Positions 54,181 through 63,518 of a stretch of DNA of 64,000 nucleotides are shown here, piece after piece (position 1 is the first letter of the stretch; each line of letters opens with the position of its first letter). The translations under genes and the position numbers were made by a program. Where the stretch lies: assembly GCA_900473175.1 (NCBI GenBank), contig UCKM01000004.1, forward strand, positions 1-64,000, in the 5' to 3' direction. Below the pieces are notes generated by a model. It worked only from the letters and a program-made list of their open reading frames with translations, had not been told where the DNA came from and ran no database searches. Origin of the DNA: Hyphomicrobiales bacterium. Its GTDB lineage: Bacteria > Pseudomonadota > Alphaproteobacteria > Rhizobiales > Rhizobiaceae.

Positions 54181-55497
54181 ATGGCGTCGCTCAATGATCC
54201 GAGATTTGGCTTCTGCCGCGACTGCCTGGCCGCCCAGAGGTCCGAACGCCGACGTTGCCAGGTTTGCGGCAGTCCACGCTTGGTTCGTCACGGGGAACTC
54301 TATCAGCTCAGCATCGCCCATGTGGACTGCGATGCCTTCTACGCGTCGGTCGAGAAGCGGGATAATCCCGAACTGCGCGACAAGCCGGTTATTATCGGTG
54401 GCGGCAAACGCGGCGTGGTTTCAACGGCTTGCTACGTAGCCCGCATCCACGGTGTGAAGTCGGCAATGCCGATGTTCAAGGCGCTGGAAGCGTGTCCCCA
54501 TGCTGTCGTCATCGCACCCGACATGGAAAAGTATGTACGCGTCGGTCGCGAAATCCGCCAGATGATGCGCGACCTGACGCCGCTGGTAGAGCCGCTGTCG
54601 ATCGACGAAGCTTTTCTCGATCTTTCAGGCACGCAGCGCCTGCACCACGATCCGCCCTCCCGCGTTATGGCGCAGTTCTCCAACCGCGTCGAAAGGGAAA
54701 TTGGGCTCTCCGTCTCCGTCGGCATTTCCTACTGCAAATTTCTCGCCAAGATCGCTTCGGATTTCGACAAGCCGCGGGGGTTTTCCATCATCGGCGAGGC
54801 CGAAGCCCTGAGCTTCCTCGCCGACAAACCGGTGACGCTCATCTGGGGCGTCGGCAAGGCATTTGCCGCCACTTTGGAGCGTGACGGCATCCGCACAATC
54901 GGTCAGTTGCAGACGATGGAGCTCGGGCCTCTGATGGCAGCCTATGGCTCCATGGGCCAGCGGCTCTACCGGCTGTCGCGAGGCCTCGATACGCGCCGCG
55001 TCGAGCCCGACAGCGAAAGCAAGAGCGTATCGGCCGAAACCACGTTCAACGAAGATATCGCCTCTCTGGACGAGCTGGTGCCGATCCTGCGCTCACTCTC
55101 GGAAAAGGTCTCACGCCGACTGAAGGCATCGGACATTGCGGGGCGCACGGTCGTCCTGAAGCTGAAATCGCGCGATTTCAAACTTCGCACCCGGAATCGC
55201 CAGCTCTCCGACCCGACGCAACTTGCTGACCGTATTTTCCGTACCGGCCGTTCCCTGCTCGAAAAGGAAGTGGATGGGACGCGGTTCCGGCTGCTCGGCA
55301 TCGGCGTCAGCGATCTAAGCGACGATGGCCGGGCCGATCCGCTTGATCTTGTCGATGTACATGCGACCAAAAGAGCGGTTGCGGAGGGCGCAATCGACAA
55401 GCTTCGTGGCAAATTCGGCAATGATGCAGTCGAGACAGGCTACACGTTCGGCAAGATCAAAGCCAAAGTCAGGCCGGCGCCGGATGAACTGGAGTAG
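54181..55497 (+). CDS. dinB: DNA polymerase IV with N-terminal four-cysteine motif
   Basis: This 438-residue Y-family polymerase copies damaged DNA. The catalytic Asp pair is present: [15 protein letters not shown] (Asp49) and SIDEAFLDL. The little-finger domain follows after about residue 280. The first 35 residues carry CRDC (Cys12, 15) and CQVC (Cys26, 29), a likely zinc ribbon not found in E. coli DinB. ATG 54181 was chosen because the next in-frame start upstream, 54160, lies inside the LexA box. A SOS box is 15 bp upstream. It ends 18 bp before the convergent dnaE stop. Confidence 0.93.
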   Translation: MASLNDPRFGFCRDCLAAQRSERRRCQVCGSPRLVRHGELYQLSIAHVDCDAFYASVEKRDNPELRDKPVIIGGGKRGVVSTACYVARIHGVKSAMPMFKALEACPHAVVIAPDMEKYVRVGREIRQMMRDLTPLVEPLSIDEAFLDLSGTQRLHHDPPSRVMAQFSNRVEREIGLSVSVGISYCKFLAKIASDFDKPRGFSIIGEAEALSFLADKPVTLIWGVGKAFAATLERDGIRTIGQLQTMELGPLMAAYGSMGQRLYRLSRGLDTRRVEPDSESKSVSAETTFNEDIASLDELVPILRSLSEKVSRRLKASDIAGRTVVLKLKSRDFKLRTRNRQLSDPTQLADRIFRTGRSLLEKEVDGTRFRLLGIGVSDLSDDGRADPLDLVDVHATKRAVAEGAIDKLRGKFGNDAVETGYTFGKIKAKVRPAPDELE

Positions 55498-55515
55498 CGG
55501 AAGCTCCAGCCGGCT

Positions 55516-58500
55516 CTAACCCATTTCGACTTCGACGATTCCCGCAATGGCTTTCATGGCGCTAGCGACCTGCGGCCCGACACGATAGCGGTTCGGGAGT
55601 TCAATCTCGACCTCAGTCGCACCATTCTCCTTGATCAGAACAAGACTGACCACCTGGCCATCATTCTGCGGCGCCAGATAGGGCGCTATCGAGCTCAAGG
55701 GTTCGCTGGAGCGCATGTAGAGGCGCAGCGCCTTCTGCATGCGTGTCGCCTCGTCTTCAAGCGATTGCGCCGTCTGGATGCGCAAGCTGATGCCTTCCGG
55801 CCGATCTTCGGCGCCGACGGTCACCACCACAGATTTACCAGGCTCGAGCAAATCGCGATATTGCGACAAGGCTTCAGAGAACAGTACCGCTTCGAACTGG
55901 CCTGACGCATCGGAGAACTGGATGATCCCCATCTTGTTTCCGGTTTTGGTTTTGCGTTCCTGCTTGGCGATGATCGTACCCGCCAACCGTCCGGCATTCG
56001 CGCCGCGCTTTACCGCCGCCTGGAACTCCAGCCATGTCTGCACCCGCAGCTTTTCAAGGATCGGCCGGTATTCGTCGAGCGGATGGGCGGAAAGGTAGAA
56101 TCCCGCAGCCTCGAATTCGCGCCGTAGCTTCTCGGCAGAAAGCCAGGGAGCTGCGGCTGGCAATTGCAATGTCTGCGCCCCGCTGGCAAGGCCTCCGAAT
56201 ATGTCGGCCTGACCGCTGACGCTGTCTTCCTGGGTTCGCTGCGCGTGACCGATGATGCGGTCGAGACCGGCAATCATCGCCGGGCGCTCGCGGCCGAAGC
56301 AATCGAAAGCTCCGGCATTGATCAGGCTTTCGAAGACCCGCCGGTTGACAACACGCGGATCGATGCGCTCGCAGAAGTCCTCAAGGCTCGCATAGGGAGT
56401 GGCCCCGCGCTTTTCGACAATATGGTCGACCGCAGCCTCCCCGACGCCCTTGATCGCGGCGAGCGAATAATAGATGCGGTTTTCGCCGACTTCGAAGAGG
56501 CGATAGGAGGTATTGACCGAGGGCGTCACCACTTCAATACCAAGCCGAACGGCCTCTCGGCGGAAATCGTTGAGCTTGTCGGTGTTCGACATATCGTATG
56601 TCATCGAAGCCGCGAGGAATTCGACCGGATAGTGCGCCTTCATATAGGCGGTCTGGAAAGACACTATGGCGTAGGCGGCGGCGTGCGATTTGTTGAAGCC
56701 GTAATCGGCAAACTTCGCCAAAAGATCGAAGATGAAGTTGGCCTGCGGCTTGGTCACGCCGCGTTCCACCGCGCCATCGACGAAACGCACGCGTTGCATG
56801 TCCATTTCCGCGCGAATCTTCTTGCCCATGGCGCGTCGCAAAAGATCGGCTTCGCCCAGCGTATAGCCGGACATTTCCTGCGCGATCTGCATCACCTGTT
56901 CCTGATAGATGATGACGCCTTGGGTTTCCTTGACGAGATGGTCGATCTTCGGATGGATCGACGCCATCTCCTCATCGCCGTTCTTGCGCGCATTGTAGGT
57001 CGGGATGTTTTCCATCGGGCCCGGCCGGTAGAGCGCGACGAGCGCAATGATATCTTCGATCCGGTCCGGCCGCATGCCGATCAGGGCCTTGCGCATGCCG
57101 GTGCTTTCCACCTGGAACACACCGACCGTCTCACCGCGGGAAAGCATCTCGTAGGTCAGCTTGTCATCGAATGGCAAATTGGAGAGATCGACGCTGATGC
57201 CGCGGCGTTTGACGAGATTGACGGCGGTCTGAAGCACGGTCAGCGTTTTCAGGCCGAGGAAGTCGAATTTGACCAGGCCGGCCTCTTCCACCATCTTCAT
57301 GTTGAACTGGGTTACCGGCATGTCCGAGCGCGGATCGCGGTACATCGGCACCAGCTCCGACAAAGGCCGGTCGCCGATGACAATACCTGCCGCGTGCGTG
57401 GAAGCGTGGCGATAAAGTCCTTCGAGCTTCAGCGATATATCAAGCAGTCGCTCGACGACCGGCTCCTTGTCGCGCTCCTCGCGCAAACGCGGCTCGTCTT
57501 CGATTGCCTTGGACAGGGTAACAGGGTTTGCCGGGTTCGCCGGAACCATCTTGGTCAGGCGGTCGACCTGGCCATAGGGCATTTCCAGGACACGACCGAC
57601 GTCGCGGAGCACTGCCCTCGCCTGCAAAGTTCCGAACGTAATAATCTGCGCTACCTGATCGCGGCCATACTTGCCCTGGACATAGCGAATAACCTCATCG
57701 CGCCGGTCCTGGCAGAAATCGATGTCGAAGTCGGGCATCGAGACACGGTCCGGATTAAGGAAGCGCTCGAACAGCAGCGAGAATCGCAAAGGATCGACGT
57801 CAGTGATGGTCAAGGCGTAGGCGACGAGGGACCCGGCGCCGGAGCCACGCCCCGGTCCAACTGGAATATCGTGGGCCTTCGCCCATTTGATGAAATCGGC
57901 AACGATGAGGAAGTAGCCCGGATATTTCATCCGGGTGATGATCGAAATCTCATATTCAAGCCGCTCGGCATACTGCTCCGGTGTGTGTCCCTCGGCGAGG
58001 CCCTGCATCTCGATGCGCTTGGCAAGTCCCTCCCGTGCCTGCCGTGCAAGCTCATCGGCCTCCGCTTGCAAGGCGGAATCGGGATCGTCGCTTTCGCCTG
58101 TGAAGCGCGGCAGGATGGGGGCGCGATTCTTCGGATAATATGAGCAGCGCAGCGCAATCTCGACGGTGTTTTCAACAGCCTCGGGCAAATCGGCGAACAA
58201 GGCCACCATCTCGTCTTCGCTCTTGAGATAATGATCCTGCGTCAGACGGCGGCGGTCATCTATCGACAGCAGCGATCCGGCTGCAATCGCCAGCAGCGCA
58301 TCATGCGCCTCATAGTCAGCGCTCTTGGAGAAAAAGACATCGTTGGTGGCAACGAGAGGCAGTTCAAGCTCATAGGCAAGTTCAACCTGCGCCGCTTCCA
58401 GCGCCCGATCAAAACCGGCATGCCGCTGCAGTTCGACATAGAGCCGATCCCCGAACAACGATCGAAGGTATACAAGGCGCTGCCGCGCCCGATCGACGCG

Positions 58501-59013
58501 ATCATCCTTGATCGCCTTGGCGATCGGGCCTTCCGGACCGCCCGACAGGACAATTATGCCGTTCGCCAGACCCGAGAGCCAGGACGAGGAAATGTGGACA
58601 GGATCACCGGCCGGCGTCTCAAGATAGGCGCGGCTGACGAGACGTACGAGATTGGCATAACCCGCCTCAGTTGCGGCTAACAAGACAAGCGGAGCAAGAC
58701 CAAGCGCCTCGCGTCGATTGGCACTCCGGCTTTCTTCCGCCTGATCATGAAATGCGACATCGAGCTGGCACCCGATGATCGGTTGCAACCCGGCTTTCGA
58801 TCCCTTCTGGGCAAATTCCAGCGCACCGAAGAGGTTATTGGTGTCGGTAATCGCAATTGCGGGAGCCTTGTTGGCTACCGCAAGGTCAATAACCTTCGGA
58901 ATCTGCAAGGCGCCTTCAAGCAGTGAATAGGCAGAATGCACCCTCAGATGGATGTATCGCAGCGCCTGCTTGCCCGAATTGCCATTGCCGCCGCTACCCT
59001 GCCCGTCTGCCAA
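55516..59013 (-). CDS. dnaE: DNA polymerase III subunit alpha
   Basis: This 1165-residue replicative polymerase has an N-terminal PHP domain (HLRVHSAYSLLEGALQ), the polymerase core with the catalytic acidic motif MPDFDIDFCQDRR near residue 420, helix-hairpin-helix segments and a C-terminal OB domain (LAGTIIAKQERKTKTGNKMG). The start is TTG: no ATG lies before the conserved PHP sequence, and GGAG lies eight bases upstream. A 28-residue membrane protein gene with a LexA box lies 165 bp upstream on the same strand, with no visible terminator between. Confidence 0.96.
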   Translation of the reverse strand: MADGQGSGGNGNSGKQALRYIHLRVHSAYSLLEGALQIPKVIDLAVANKAPAIAITDTNNLFGALEFAQKGSKAGLQPIIGCQLDVAFHDQAEESRSANRREALGLAPLVLLAATEAGYANLVRLVSRAYLETPAGDPVHISSSWLSGLANGIIVLSGGPEGPIAKAIKDDRVDRARQRLVYLRSLFGDRLYVELQRHAGFDRALEAAQVELAYELELPLVATNDVFFSKSADYEAHDALLAIAAGSLLSIDDRRRLTQDHYLKSEDEMVALFADLPEAVENTVEIALRCSYYPKNRAPILPRFTGESDDPDSALQAEADELARQAREGLAKRIEMQGLAEGHTPEQYAERLEYEISIITRMKYPGYFLIVADFIKWAKAHDIPVGPGRGSGAGSLVAYALTITDVDPLRFSLLFERFLNPDRVSMPDFDIDFCQDRRDEVIRYVQGKYGRDQVAQIITFGTLQARAVLRDVGRVLEMPYGQVDRLTKMVPANPANPVTLSKAIEDEPRLREERDKEPVVERLLDISLKLEGLYRHASTHAAGIVIGDRPLSELVPMYRDPRSDMPVTQFNMKMVEEAGLVKFDFLGLKTLTVLQTAVNLVKRRGISVDLSNLPFDDKLTYEMLSRGETVGVFQVESTGMRKALIGMRPDRIEDIIALVALYRPGPMENIPTYNARKNGDEEMASIHPKIDHLVKETQGVIIYQEQVMQIAQEMSGYTLGEADLLRRAMGKKIRAEMDMQRVRFVDGAVERGVTKPQANFIFDLLAKFADYGFNKSHAAAYAIVSFQTAYMKAHYPVEFLAASMTYDMSNTDKLNDFRREAVRLGIEVVTPSVNTSYRLFEVGENRIYYSLAAIKGVGEAAVDHIVEKRGATPYASLEDFCERIDPRVVNRRVFESLINAGAFDCFGRERPAMIAGLDRIIGHAQRTQEDSVSGQADIFGGLASGAQTLQLPAAAPWLSAEKLRREFEAAGFYLSAHPLDEYRPILEKLRVQTWLEFQAAVKRGANAGRLAGTIIAKQERKTKTGNKMGIIQFSDASGQFEAVLFSEALSQYRDLLEPGKSVVVTVGAEDRPEGISLRIQTAQSLEDEATRMQKALRLYMRSSEPLSSIAPYLAPQNDGQVVSLVLIKENGATEVEIELPNRYRVGPQVASAMKAIAGIVEVEMG

Positions 59014-59178
59014 TTGTCCGTCTCCGAGAATATGAACGGAGAAGCCGATTCACCGCACCTGCATAGTCCGACATGCGCCGTGCAGTGTCCACATGAATTG
59101 AAGACCAAGCCGCCCTCAACAGTGGATGAAGAGGGATCGCGGCGACCAGATGATACGATCGTCGCGATGCCGGCGCTT
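59014..59178. other. Gap between the microprotein gene and dnaE
   Basis: About 165 bp with no gene or clear terminator hairpin on the minus strand. This allows read-through from the SOS-controlled promoter of the small gene into dnaE. Confidence 0.5.
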
Positions 59179-59265
59179 TCAGATCACGCTAACCCACATG
59201 GCGAACGTCGCAATGAACAGGCTGACGGTAACGAATGACATAACGTCCTGGAAAAGTTCGCTCAT
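59179..59265 (-). CDS. 28-residue membrane microprotein under a LexA box (SidA-like candidate)
   Basis: This 28-residue frame begins MSELFQDVMS and ends FAMWVSVI. Residues 10-28 form one hydrophobic helix, preceded by a short polar, acidic segment. A ribosome-site-like AAGGG lies eight bases before the ATG. Its upstream promoter overlaps a perfect LexA box. SidA of Caulobacter crescentus is a 29-residue, SOS-induced inner-membrane inhibitor of division acting on FtsW/FtsN; size, predicted topology and control match. Homology was not tested, so the link is inferred. It is followed by dnaE. Confidence 0.65.
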   Translation of the reverse strand: MSELFQDVMSFVTVSLFIATFAMWVSVI

Positions 59266-59292
59266 CGGTAAAACCCTTCTTCGTTGTCTCTA

Positions 59293-59322
59293 TGTATATG
59301 TTTTGTTCTATTTTTGTTCCAA
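59293..59322 (-). promoter_or_regulatory. Promoter of the microprotein gene
   Basis: On the minus strand, TTGGAA (complement of 59317-59322) and TATACA (complement of 59293-59298) are 18 bp apart, a good sigma70-type promoter. The LexA box lies between and across the -35, so LexA binding would exclude polymerase. Confidence 0.6.
59305..59319. promoter_or_regulatory. LexA (SOS) box upstream of the microprotein gene
   Basis: GTTC-TATTTTT-GTTC is a perfect alphaproteobacterial LexA box, 40-54 bp before the microprotein ATG and overlapping its -35 element. It is the second such box in the window; the other precedes dinB. Confidence 0.85.
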
Positions 59323-59389
59323 AGTCAAGCACGCCAAAGCACCGATCGGCGCTATGGTTTGTGAAAACTTAACAGAGGGTAAAACCGGC

Positions 59390-60073
59390 TCAGAGGTTGG
59401 TGATCTTGCCGTCCTTAAGGGTCACGCGCCGATCCATCCGGCGTGCAAGCTCGAAATTGTGGGTTGCGATCATCGCCGACAGGCCCGATTGGCGCACGAG
59501 CGCTTCCAATGCCTCAAAGACATAGGACGACGTCACCGGGTCGAGATTGCCTGTCGGCTCGTCGGCAAGGAGGACGAGCGGAGCGTTGGCCACGGCGCGG
59601 GCGATTGCAACGCGCTGCTGTTCGCCGCCGGAAAGTTCGCTCGGCCTGTGCGACGCCCGCGCTCCGACTTTCATATAGTCGAGAAGTTGCTGGGCGCGCT
59701 CGGAAGCAACCGCCGGTTTCATGCCACGGATCATCTGCGGCATCATCACGTTCTCAAGTGCCGAGAACTCGGGCAGCAGATGATGAAACTGGTAGACGAA
59801 GCCGATATCGTTGCGGCGGATGGCGGTGCGCTCCTCGTCGGAAAGCGACCCGCACGACCGCCCGTCTAGAATCACATCACCGCTGTCGGGGCGTTCGAGC
59901 AGCCCCGCCGTATGCAGCAAGGTAGATTTGCCCGCACCTGACGGTGCGACGAGTGCAACCATCTCGCCCTTGCCCAGCGAGAAATTCGCATCATTAAGGA
60001 TGACCAATTCCCGGTCGATCTCATCGTACCGACGGCCGACGCTCGTCAGTTGCAAAATTGGGCCGGCCGCCAT
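59390..60073 (-). CDS. lolD: Lipoprotein-releasing system ATP-binding protein (LolD)
   Basis: This 227-residue ABC ATPase powers release of lipoproteins from the inner membrane to LolA. The Walker A motif is [12 protein letters not shown], the signature is [14 protein letters not shown], and Walker B is [12 protein letters not shown]. Similarity to MacB/FtsE-type ATPases is high; the LolD assignment follows from the adjoining permease. It starts directly after the permease stop (60073/60074). Confidence 0.9.
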   Translation of the reverse strand: MAAGPILQLTSVGRRYDEIDRELVILNDANFSLGKGEMVALVAPSGAGKSTLLHTAGLLERPDSGDVILDGRSCGSLSDEERTAIRRNDIGFVYQFHHLLPEFSALENVMMPQMIRGMKPAVASERAQQLLDYMKVGARASHRPSELSGGEQQRVAIARAVANAPLVLLADEPTGNLDPVTSSYVFEALEALVRQSGLSAMIATHNFELARRMDRRVTLKDGKITNL

Positions 60074-61360
60074 TTATTCGTACCTCAGGGCTTCAACGGG
60101 ATCGAGCTTGGCGGCACGCCATGCGGGAAACAGCGTCGCAAGAAAAGACAGAACGAGGGCCATCAGGATGACCGAGAAGGTTTCGTTGAAATCCATCTTT
60201 GCCGGCAGCGTGCTGAGGAAATAGAGCTCAGGGTTGAACAGCGTCGTCCCCGAGAGCCAAGAGAAGAACTCCCTGATCCGCTCGACATTGAGACAGACAA
60301 CTACGCCAAGGACCACACCGGCAATCGTGCCAGTAACGCCGATGGCTGCGCCCGTCATCAGGAAGATACGCAGGATAGAATTTCGGGTCGCGCCCATGGT
60401 CCTCAGAATGGCTATGTCGTGGCCCTTGTCCTTCACCAGCATGATAAGGCCGGAAATGATGTTGAGCGCCGCAACCAGCACGATCAACGTCAAAATCATG
60501 AACATGACATTGCGCTCGACCTGCAGGGCCGAAAAGAACGTCTGGTTGCGCTGACGCCAGTCGGTCAGCATCAGGCCGCGCTGCGCTGCATCCTCGACCG
60601 GTTTTTTCAAAGCGTCCACGGTGTCCGGGTTGTCAGCGAAAATCTCGATCGACTGAACCTTGCCTTCCTGGTTGAAGTAGAGCTGCGCCTCATCAAGGGG
60701 CATGATCGCAATTGACGCATCATATTCCGACATGCCTATTTCGAAGATGGCGGTCACCGGATAGGATTTGACGCGGGGCGCCATGCCGAGCGGCGTCACA
60801 TCACCGTCGGGAGAGATCAGGGTTAGACGGTCACCAAGTCCAAGCCCCAGATTTTCGGCCATGCGCGTGCCAATGGCGACGCCTCCGGCCGTGTTGAACC
60901 CTTCAAAGGTACCCTGCCGCACATTGGTGGATACCAGCTTCAGCTTGGCAATATCTTCCTCGCGCAAGCCCCGCACCAGAGCGCCAGAGCCCGCCCCGAC
61001 ATTGCCCTTGGCGAGAACCTGCCCCTCGATTACCGGAATGGCAAAGGATACGCCCGGCAGCGCATCGATGCGCTTGATCACTGCGTCATAGTCGTCCAGC
61101 GGCCGATCGATTGGCTGCATGATCAGGTGACCGTTGATGCCGAGAATGCGGGTCAAAAGCTCGCTGCGAAAGCCGTTCATCACCGCCATGACGATTATCA
61201 AGGTCGCGACGCCAAGCATGATGCCGGTAAACGAGAACCCGGCAATCACCGAAATGAAAGTCTCTTTCCGCCTCGCGCGCAGATAGCGCCAGGCGATCAT
61301 CCGTTCATAGGCCGAGAACGGTTTGGAGCCGGACATCGCGGTGACTGCCTGATCGTTCAT
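60074..61360 (-). CDS. lolC: Lipoprotein-releasing system permease (LolC/LolE type)
   Basis: This 428-residue permease has four predicted membrane helices, one N-terminal ([20 protein letters not shown]) and three at the C-terminus, separated by a large periplasmic MacB_PCD domain. Alphaproteobacteria often have one such permease (LolF) that serves as a homodimer in place of LolC and LolE. It shares four bases with the proS stop (ATGA at 61357-61360). Confidence 0.9.
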   Translation of the reverse strand: MNDQAVTAMSGSKPFSAYERMIAWRYLRARRKETFISVIAGFSFTGIMLGVATLIIVMAVMNGFRSELLTRILGINGHLIMQPIDRPLDDYDAVIKRIDALPGVSFAIPVIEGQVLAKGNVGAGSGALVRGLREEDIAKLKLVSTNVRQGTFEGFNTAGGVAIGTRMAENLGLGLGDRLTLISPDGDVTPLGMAPRVKSYPVTAIFEIGMSEYDASIAIMPLDEAQLYFNQEGKVQSIEIFADNPDTVDALKKPVEDAAQRGLMLTDWRQRNQTFFSALQVERNVMFMILTLIVLVAALNIISGLIMLVKDKGHDIAILRTMGATRNSILRIFLMTGAAIGVTGTIAGVVLGVVVCLNVERIREFFSWLSGTTLFNPELYFLSTLPAKMDFNETFSVILMALVLSFLATLFPAWRAAKLDPVEALRYE

Positions 61361-62685
61361 TGGGGTCCTGCGAGCTTGTTGATCGCCGCTTCGACGCTAA
61401 GCGTCTCGCGGGCGCCGGTGGCGCGGTCCTTTATTTCGACTTCACCAGCAGCGACACCACGCGGACCGACAATGATCTGCGTCGGCAAGCCGATCAGGTC
61501 CATGGTGGCGAATTTCGCGCCCGGACGATCGTCGGTATCATCGAGCAGCGGATCGAGGCCGGCATTGGTCAAGGCCTCATAGAGCTTGCCCGCGACCGCG
61601 TCGCAGCCGGCGTCACCCGGCTTCATGTTGACAATGCCAGCGCCGAACGGGGCGACGGCCTTTGGCCAGATGATGCCGTTCTCATCGTGGGATGCTTCGA
61701 TGATCGCCGCGATGACGCGCGATGGCCCTATGCCGTAGGAGCCCATCGACACCGCATGATCCTTGCCGTCCGGGCCGGTAACCTTTGCCCCCATGGGTTC
61801 GGAGTACTTCGTCCCGAAATGAAAGATGTGCCCAACTTCAATGCCGCGGGCCGCAAGCTGGTCCGATGATGCCACCTTGTTCCACGCGGCCTCGTCGTGC
61901 ATCTCGTCCGTCGCTGCATAGGGCGTTGTCCAACGCGTCACGATATCGGCGATCTGCGCATCGTCATCGAAATTGGTGTCGGCGCTCGGCACCGGCAGAT
62001 CGAGATAGGCGCGATCGCAGAAGACCTGGCTTTCACCGGTATCGGCGAGGATGATGAATTCGTGACTGAGTTCACCGCCGATCGGTCCCGTATCCGCGCG
62101 CATGGGAATCACCTTGATACCGAGGCGTGAGAACGTGCGCAGATAAGCCACGAACATGCGATTATAGGCAGCCTTCGCACCTTCGAAGTCGAGGTCGAAG
62201 GAATAGGCATCCTTCATGAGGAACTCGCGCGAACGCATGACCCCGAATCGCGGGCGGCGCTCGTCCCGGAATTTCCATTGAATATGATAGAGATTAAGCG
62301 GCAGGTCCTTGTACGATTTCACATAGGCCCGGAAGATCTCTGTGATCATCTCTTCGTTGGTCGGCCCATAAAGCATATCGCGCTCGCCGCGATCCTTGAT
62401 TCGCAGCATCTCGTCGCCATAGGCATCGTAACGTCCGCTCTCGCGCCAAAGATCGGCGGATTGGAGTGTCGGCATAAGCAACTCTATCGCGCCGGATCGG
62501 TTCTGCTCCTCACGAATGATGTTGCTGACTTTGTTGAGAATTTTCAAACCCGCCGGCAGCCAGGCATAGATACCCGCCGATTCCTGACGAATGAGACCGG
62601 CGCGCAGCATCAGCCGATGCGAGACAATTTCGGCCTCTTTGGGGTTTTCTTTGAGGATGGGCAAAAAGTAACGGGAAAGCCGCAT
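61357..62685 (-). CDS. proS: Proline--tRNA ligase (short form)
   Basis: This 442-residue class II synthetase charges tRNA-Pro. It has motif 1 around [20 protein letters not shown], motif 2 in [19 protein letters not shown], motif 3 in [17 protein letters not shown] and a C-terminal anticodon-binding domain. The editing insertion domain (INS) of the longer bacterial form is absent, as usual for alphaproteobacteria. It is the first gene of proS-lolC-lolD. A hairpin lies in its leader at 62707-62734. Confidence 0.96.
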   Translation of the reverse strand: MRLSRYFLPILKENPKEAEIVSHRLMLRAGLIRQESAGIYAWLPAGLKILNKVSNIIREEQNRSGAIELLMPTLQSADLWRESGRYDAYGDEMLRIKDRGERDMLYGPTNEEMITEIFRAYVKSYKDLPLNLYHIQWKFRDERRPRFGVMRSREFLMKDAYSFDLDFEGAKAAYNRMFVAYLRTFSRLGIKVIPMRADTGPIGGELSHEFIILADTGESQVFCDRAYLDLPVPSADTNFDDDAQIADIVTRWTTPYAATDEMHDEAAWNKVASSDQLAARGIEVGHIFHFGTKYSEPMGAKVTGPDGKDHAVSMGSYGIGPSRVIAAIIEASHDENGIIWPKAVAPFGAGIVNMKPGDAGCDAVAGKLYEALTNAGLDPLLDDTDDRPGAKFATMDLIGLPTQIIVGPRGVAAGEVEIKDRATGARETLSVEAAINKLAGPQ

Positions 62686-62706
62686 TGAGGATCACCAAAT
62701 TGAACA

Positions 62707-62734
62707 TTGCCTGAGTGCTTGAAGAATCAGGCAA
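62707..62734 (-). promoter_or_regulatory. Hairpin in the proS leader
   Basis: TTGCCTGA (62707-62714) and TCAGGCAA (62727-62734) form a perfect 8-bp stem with a 12-base loop, 22 bp before the proS ATG. It could affect translation or be a terminator for upstream reads; no T-run follows on the minus strand. Confidence 0.4.
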
Positions 62735-62806
62735 AACCAAGTGCAAAGTAACGCATAACCCCAAAAATCAACTTCAATTTTTAAGAGGAGCATGCGCAGG
62801 CAAATT
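62735..62806. other. Short intergenic stretch upstream of proS
   Basis: AT-rich sequence that probably includes the proS promoter. No other feature was recognised. Confidence 0.4.
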
Positions 62807-62914
62807 TCATACCGCGTCCTGTGTCCGTGCGCGAAGACACGCGGCGCAGTAACGTTTCTTACCGGCTTCGTAGTTGATTGGAAACCCGCAACCGCATCGG
62901 AAAAAGCCGTTCAT
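62807..62914 (-). CDS. Candidate 35-residue zinc-ribbon microprotein
   Basis: This 35-residue frame contains RCGCG (Cys7 and Cys9) and RYCAACLRAR (Cys23 and Cys26), with a basic end. Four cysteines in a CxC-x13-CxxC layout suggest a small zinc site, and the stretch is more GC-rich than the surrounding AT-rich DNA. The ribosome site is weak. It could be chance; conservation in related genomes is needed to decide. It lies upstream of proS on the same strand. Confidence 0.35.
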   Translation of the reverse strand: MNGFFRCGCGFPINYEAGKKRYCAACLRARTQDAV

Positions 62915-63011
62915 TTATCAAAAATTCAGGACCTTGCTGGATTTGTAAGCAAAAAGTGATGGCAGCGAATATTTTTCGTGACATTTCGAAGGCAGTCCGC
63001 TATTTTTTTAA
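62915..63011. other. AT-rich intergenic stretch
   Basis: About 100 bp with no gene. A possible plus-strand promoter GTGACA (62978-62983)/CTATTT (63000-63005), 16 bp apart, may start the candidate sRNA that follows. Confidence 0.35.
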
Positions 63012-63163
63012 TCATAAGGAGAAAGTAAGAAAAATTCTGCTTTCCTACGCGGTCAAAGTCTTGGGAGGATGTGACCTGTGGCGCGGTAATACGCAGCCGC
63101 CATGCAAATGGATCAGGTCAGACGCGATCTTAAAATGCAGGGCGAAAGCCTTGCATTTTTTTT
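63012..63163 (+). ncRNA. Candidate small RNA with a strong terminator
   Basis: The segment ends with a strong intrinsic terminator and holds an extended stem-loop in which TGACCTG (63072-63078) pairs with CAGGTCA (63114-63120), with an inner TGG-CGG/CCGCCA stem. No frame with a good ribosome site fits. The 5' end is uncertain (63012-63060). Such an sRNA next to proS is reminiscent of rhizobial alpha-r family sRNAs; the family was not confirmed. Confidence 0.5.
63132..63163 (+). terminator. Intrinsic terminator of the candidate sRNA
   Basis: A 12-bp stem (63132-63143 with 63148-63159, one G-U pair) closes a GAAA tetraloop and is followed by TTTT. It is a strong plus-strand intrinsic terminator with no annotated plus-strand gene upstream of it, which is the main evidence for the sRNA. 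Confidence 0.85.
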
Positions 63164-63518
63164 GCGCCAATTTTCAGAATCAAATAGTTATTTGACGTTC
63201 TTCATTCCGGATCTAAGTTTACATTTGACCGGCGCACCGTTCTTTCAGACTGCTTTGCATTTCGCAGTGGCGTGCGCCACAGGTCGGTTACGCCTTTTGC
63301 CATTAAAACGGTTCTTTAGCCGGATCACATTTCTGACGCGCGTTTCGGCGTTACGCAATTGTACACAGGCAAGTCGGCACACCGTTTTATTTACGGGCGA
63401 CTCATCCGGTTTTCCTCGGCAAATTATTTTGGGCGAGGTCCTAAAGTTCGGCGATTCCCCAACAGCGGTGGAACTTTTTGCCACCCGTAACAGTTATAGA
63501 ACCAAGCTGGAGACACCC
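63164..63518. other. Intergenic stretch before the small membrane genes
   Basis: About 355 bp without a supported gene. It probably contains the promoter of the small membrane genes. A plus-strand frame that spans most of it has no good ribosome site and reads through the terminator, so it was not called. No LexA box or repeat was found here. Confidence 0.5.

Noticed and set aside
56164-58143. A 659-codon plus-strand frame opposite dnaE
   Set aside because: dnaE is certain on the other strand, and the frame shows no family similarity or start signal.
63083-63093. An 11-base match to a 16S rRNA signature (GCGGTAATACG)
   Set aside because: It is too short, with no flanking similarity to rRNA; it lies inside the candidate sRNA and is probably chance.
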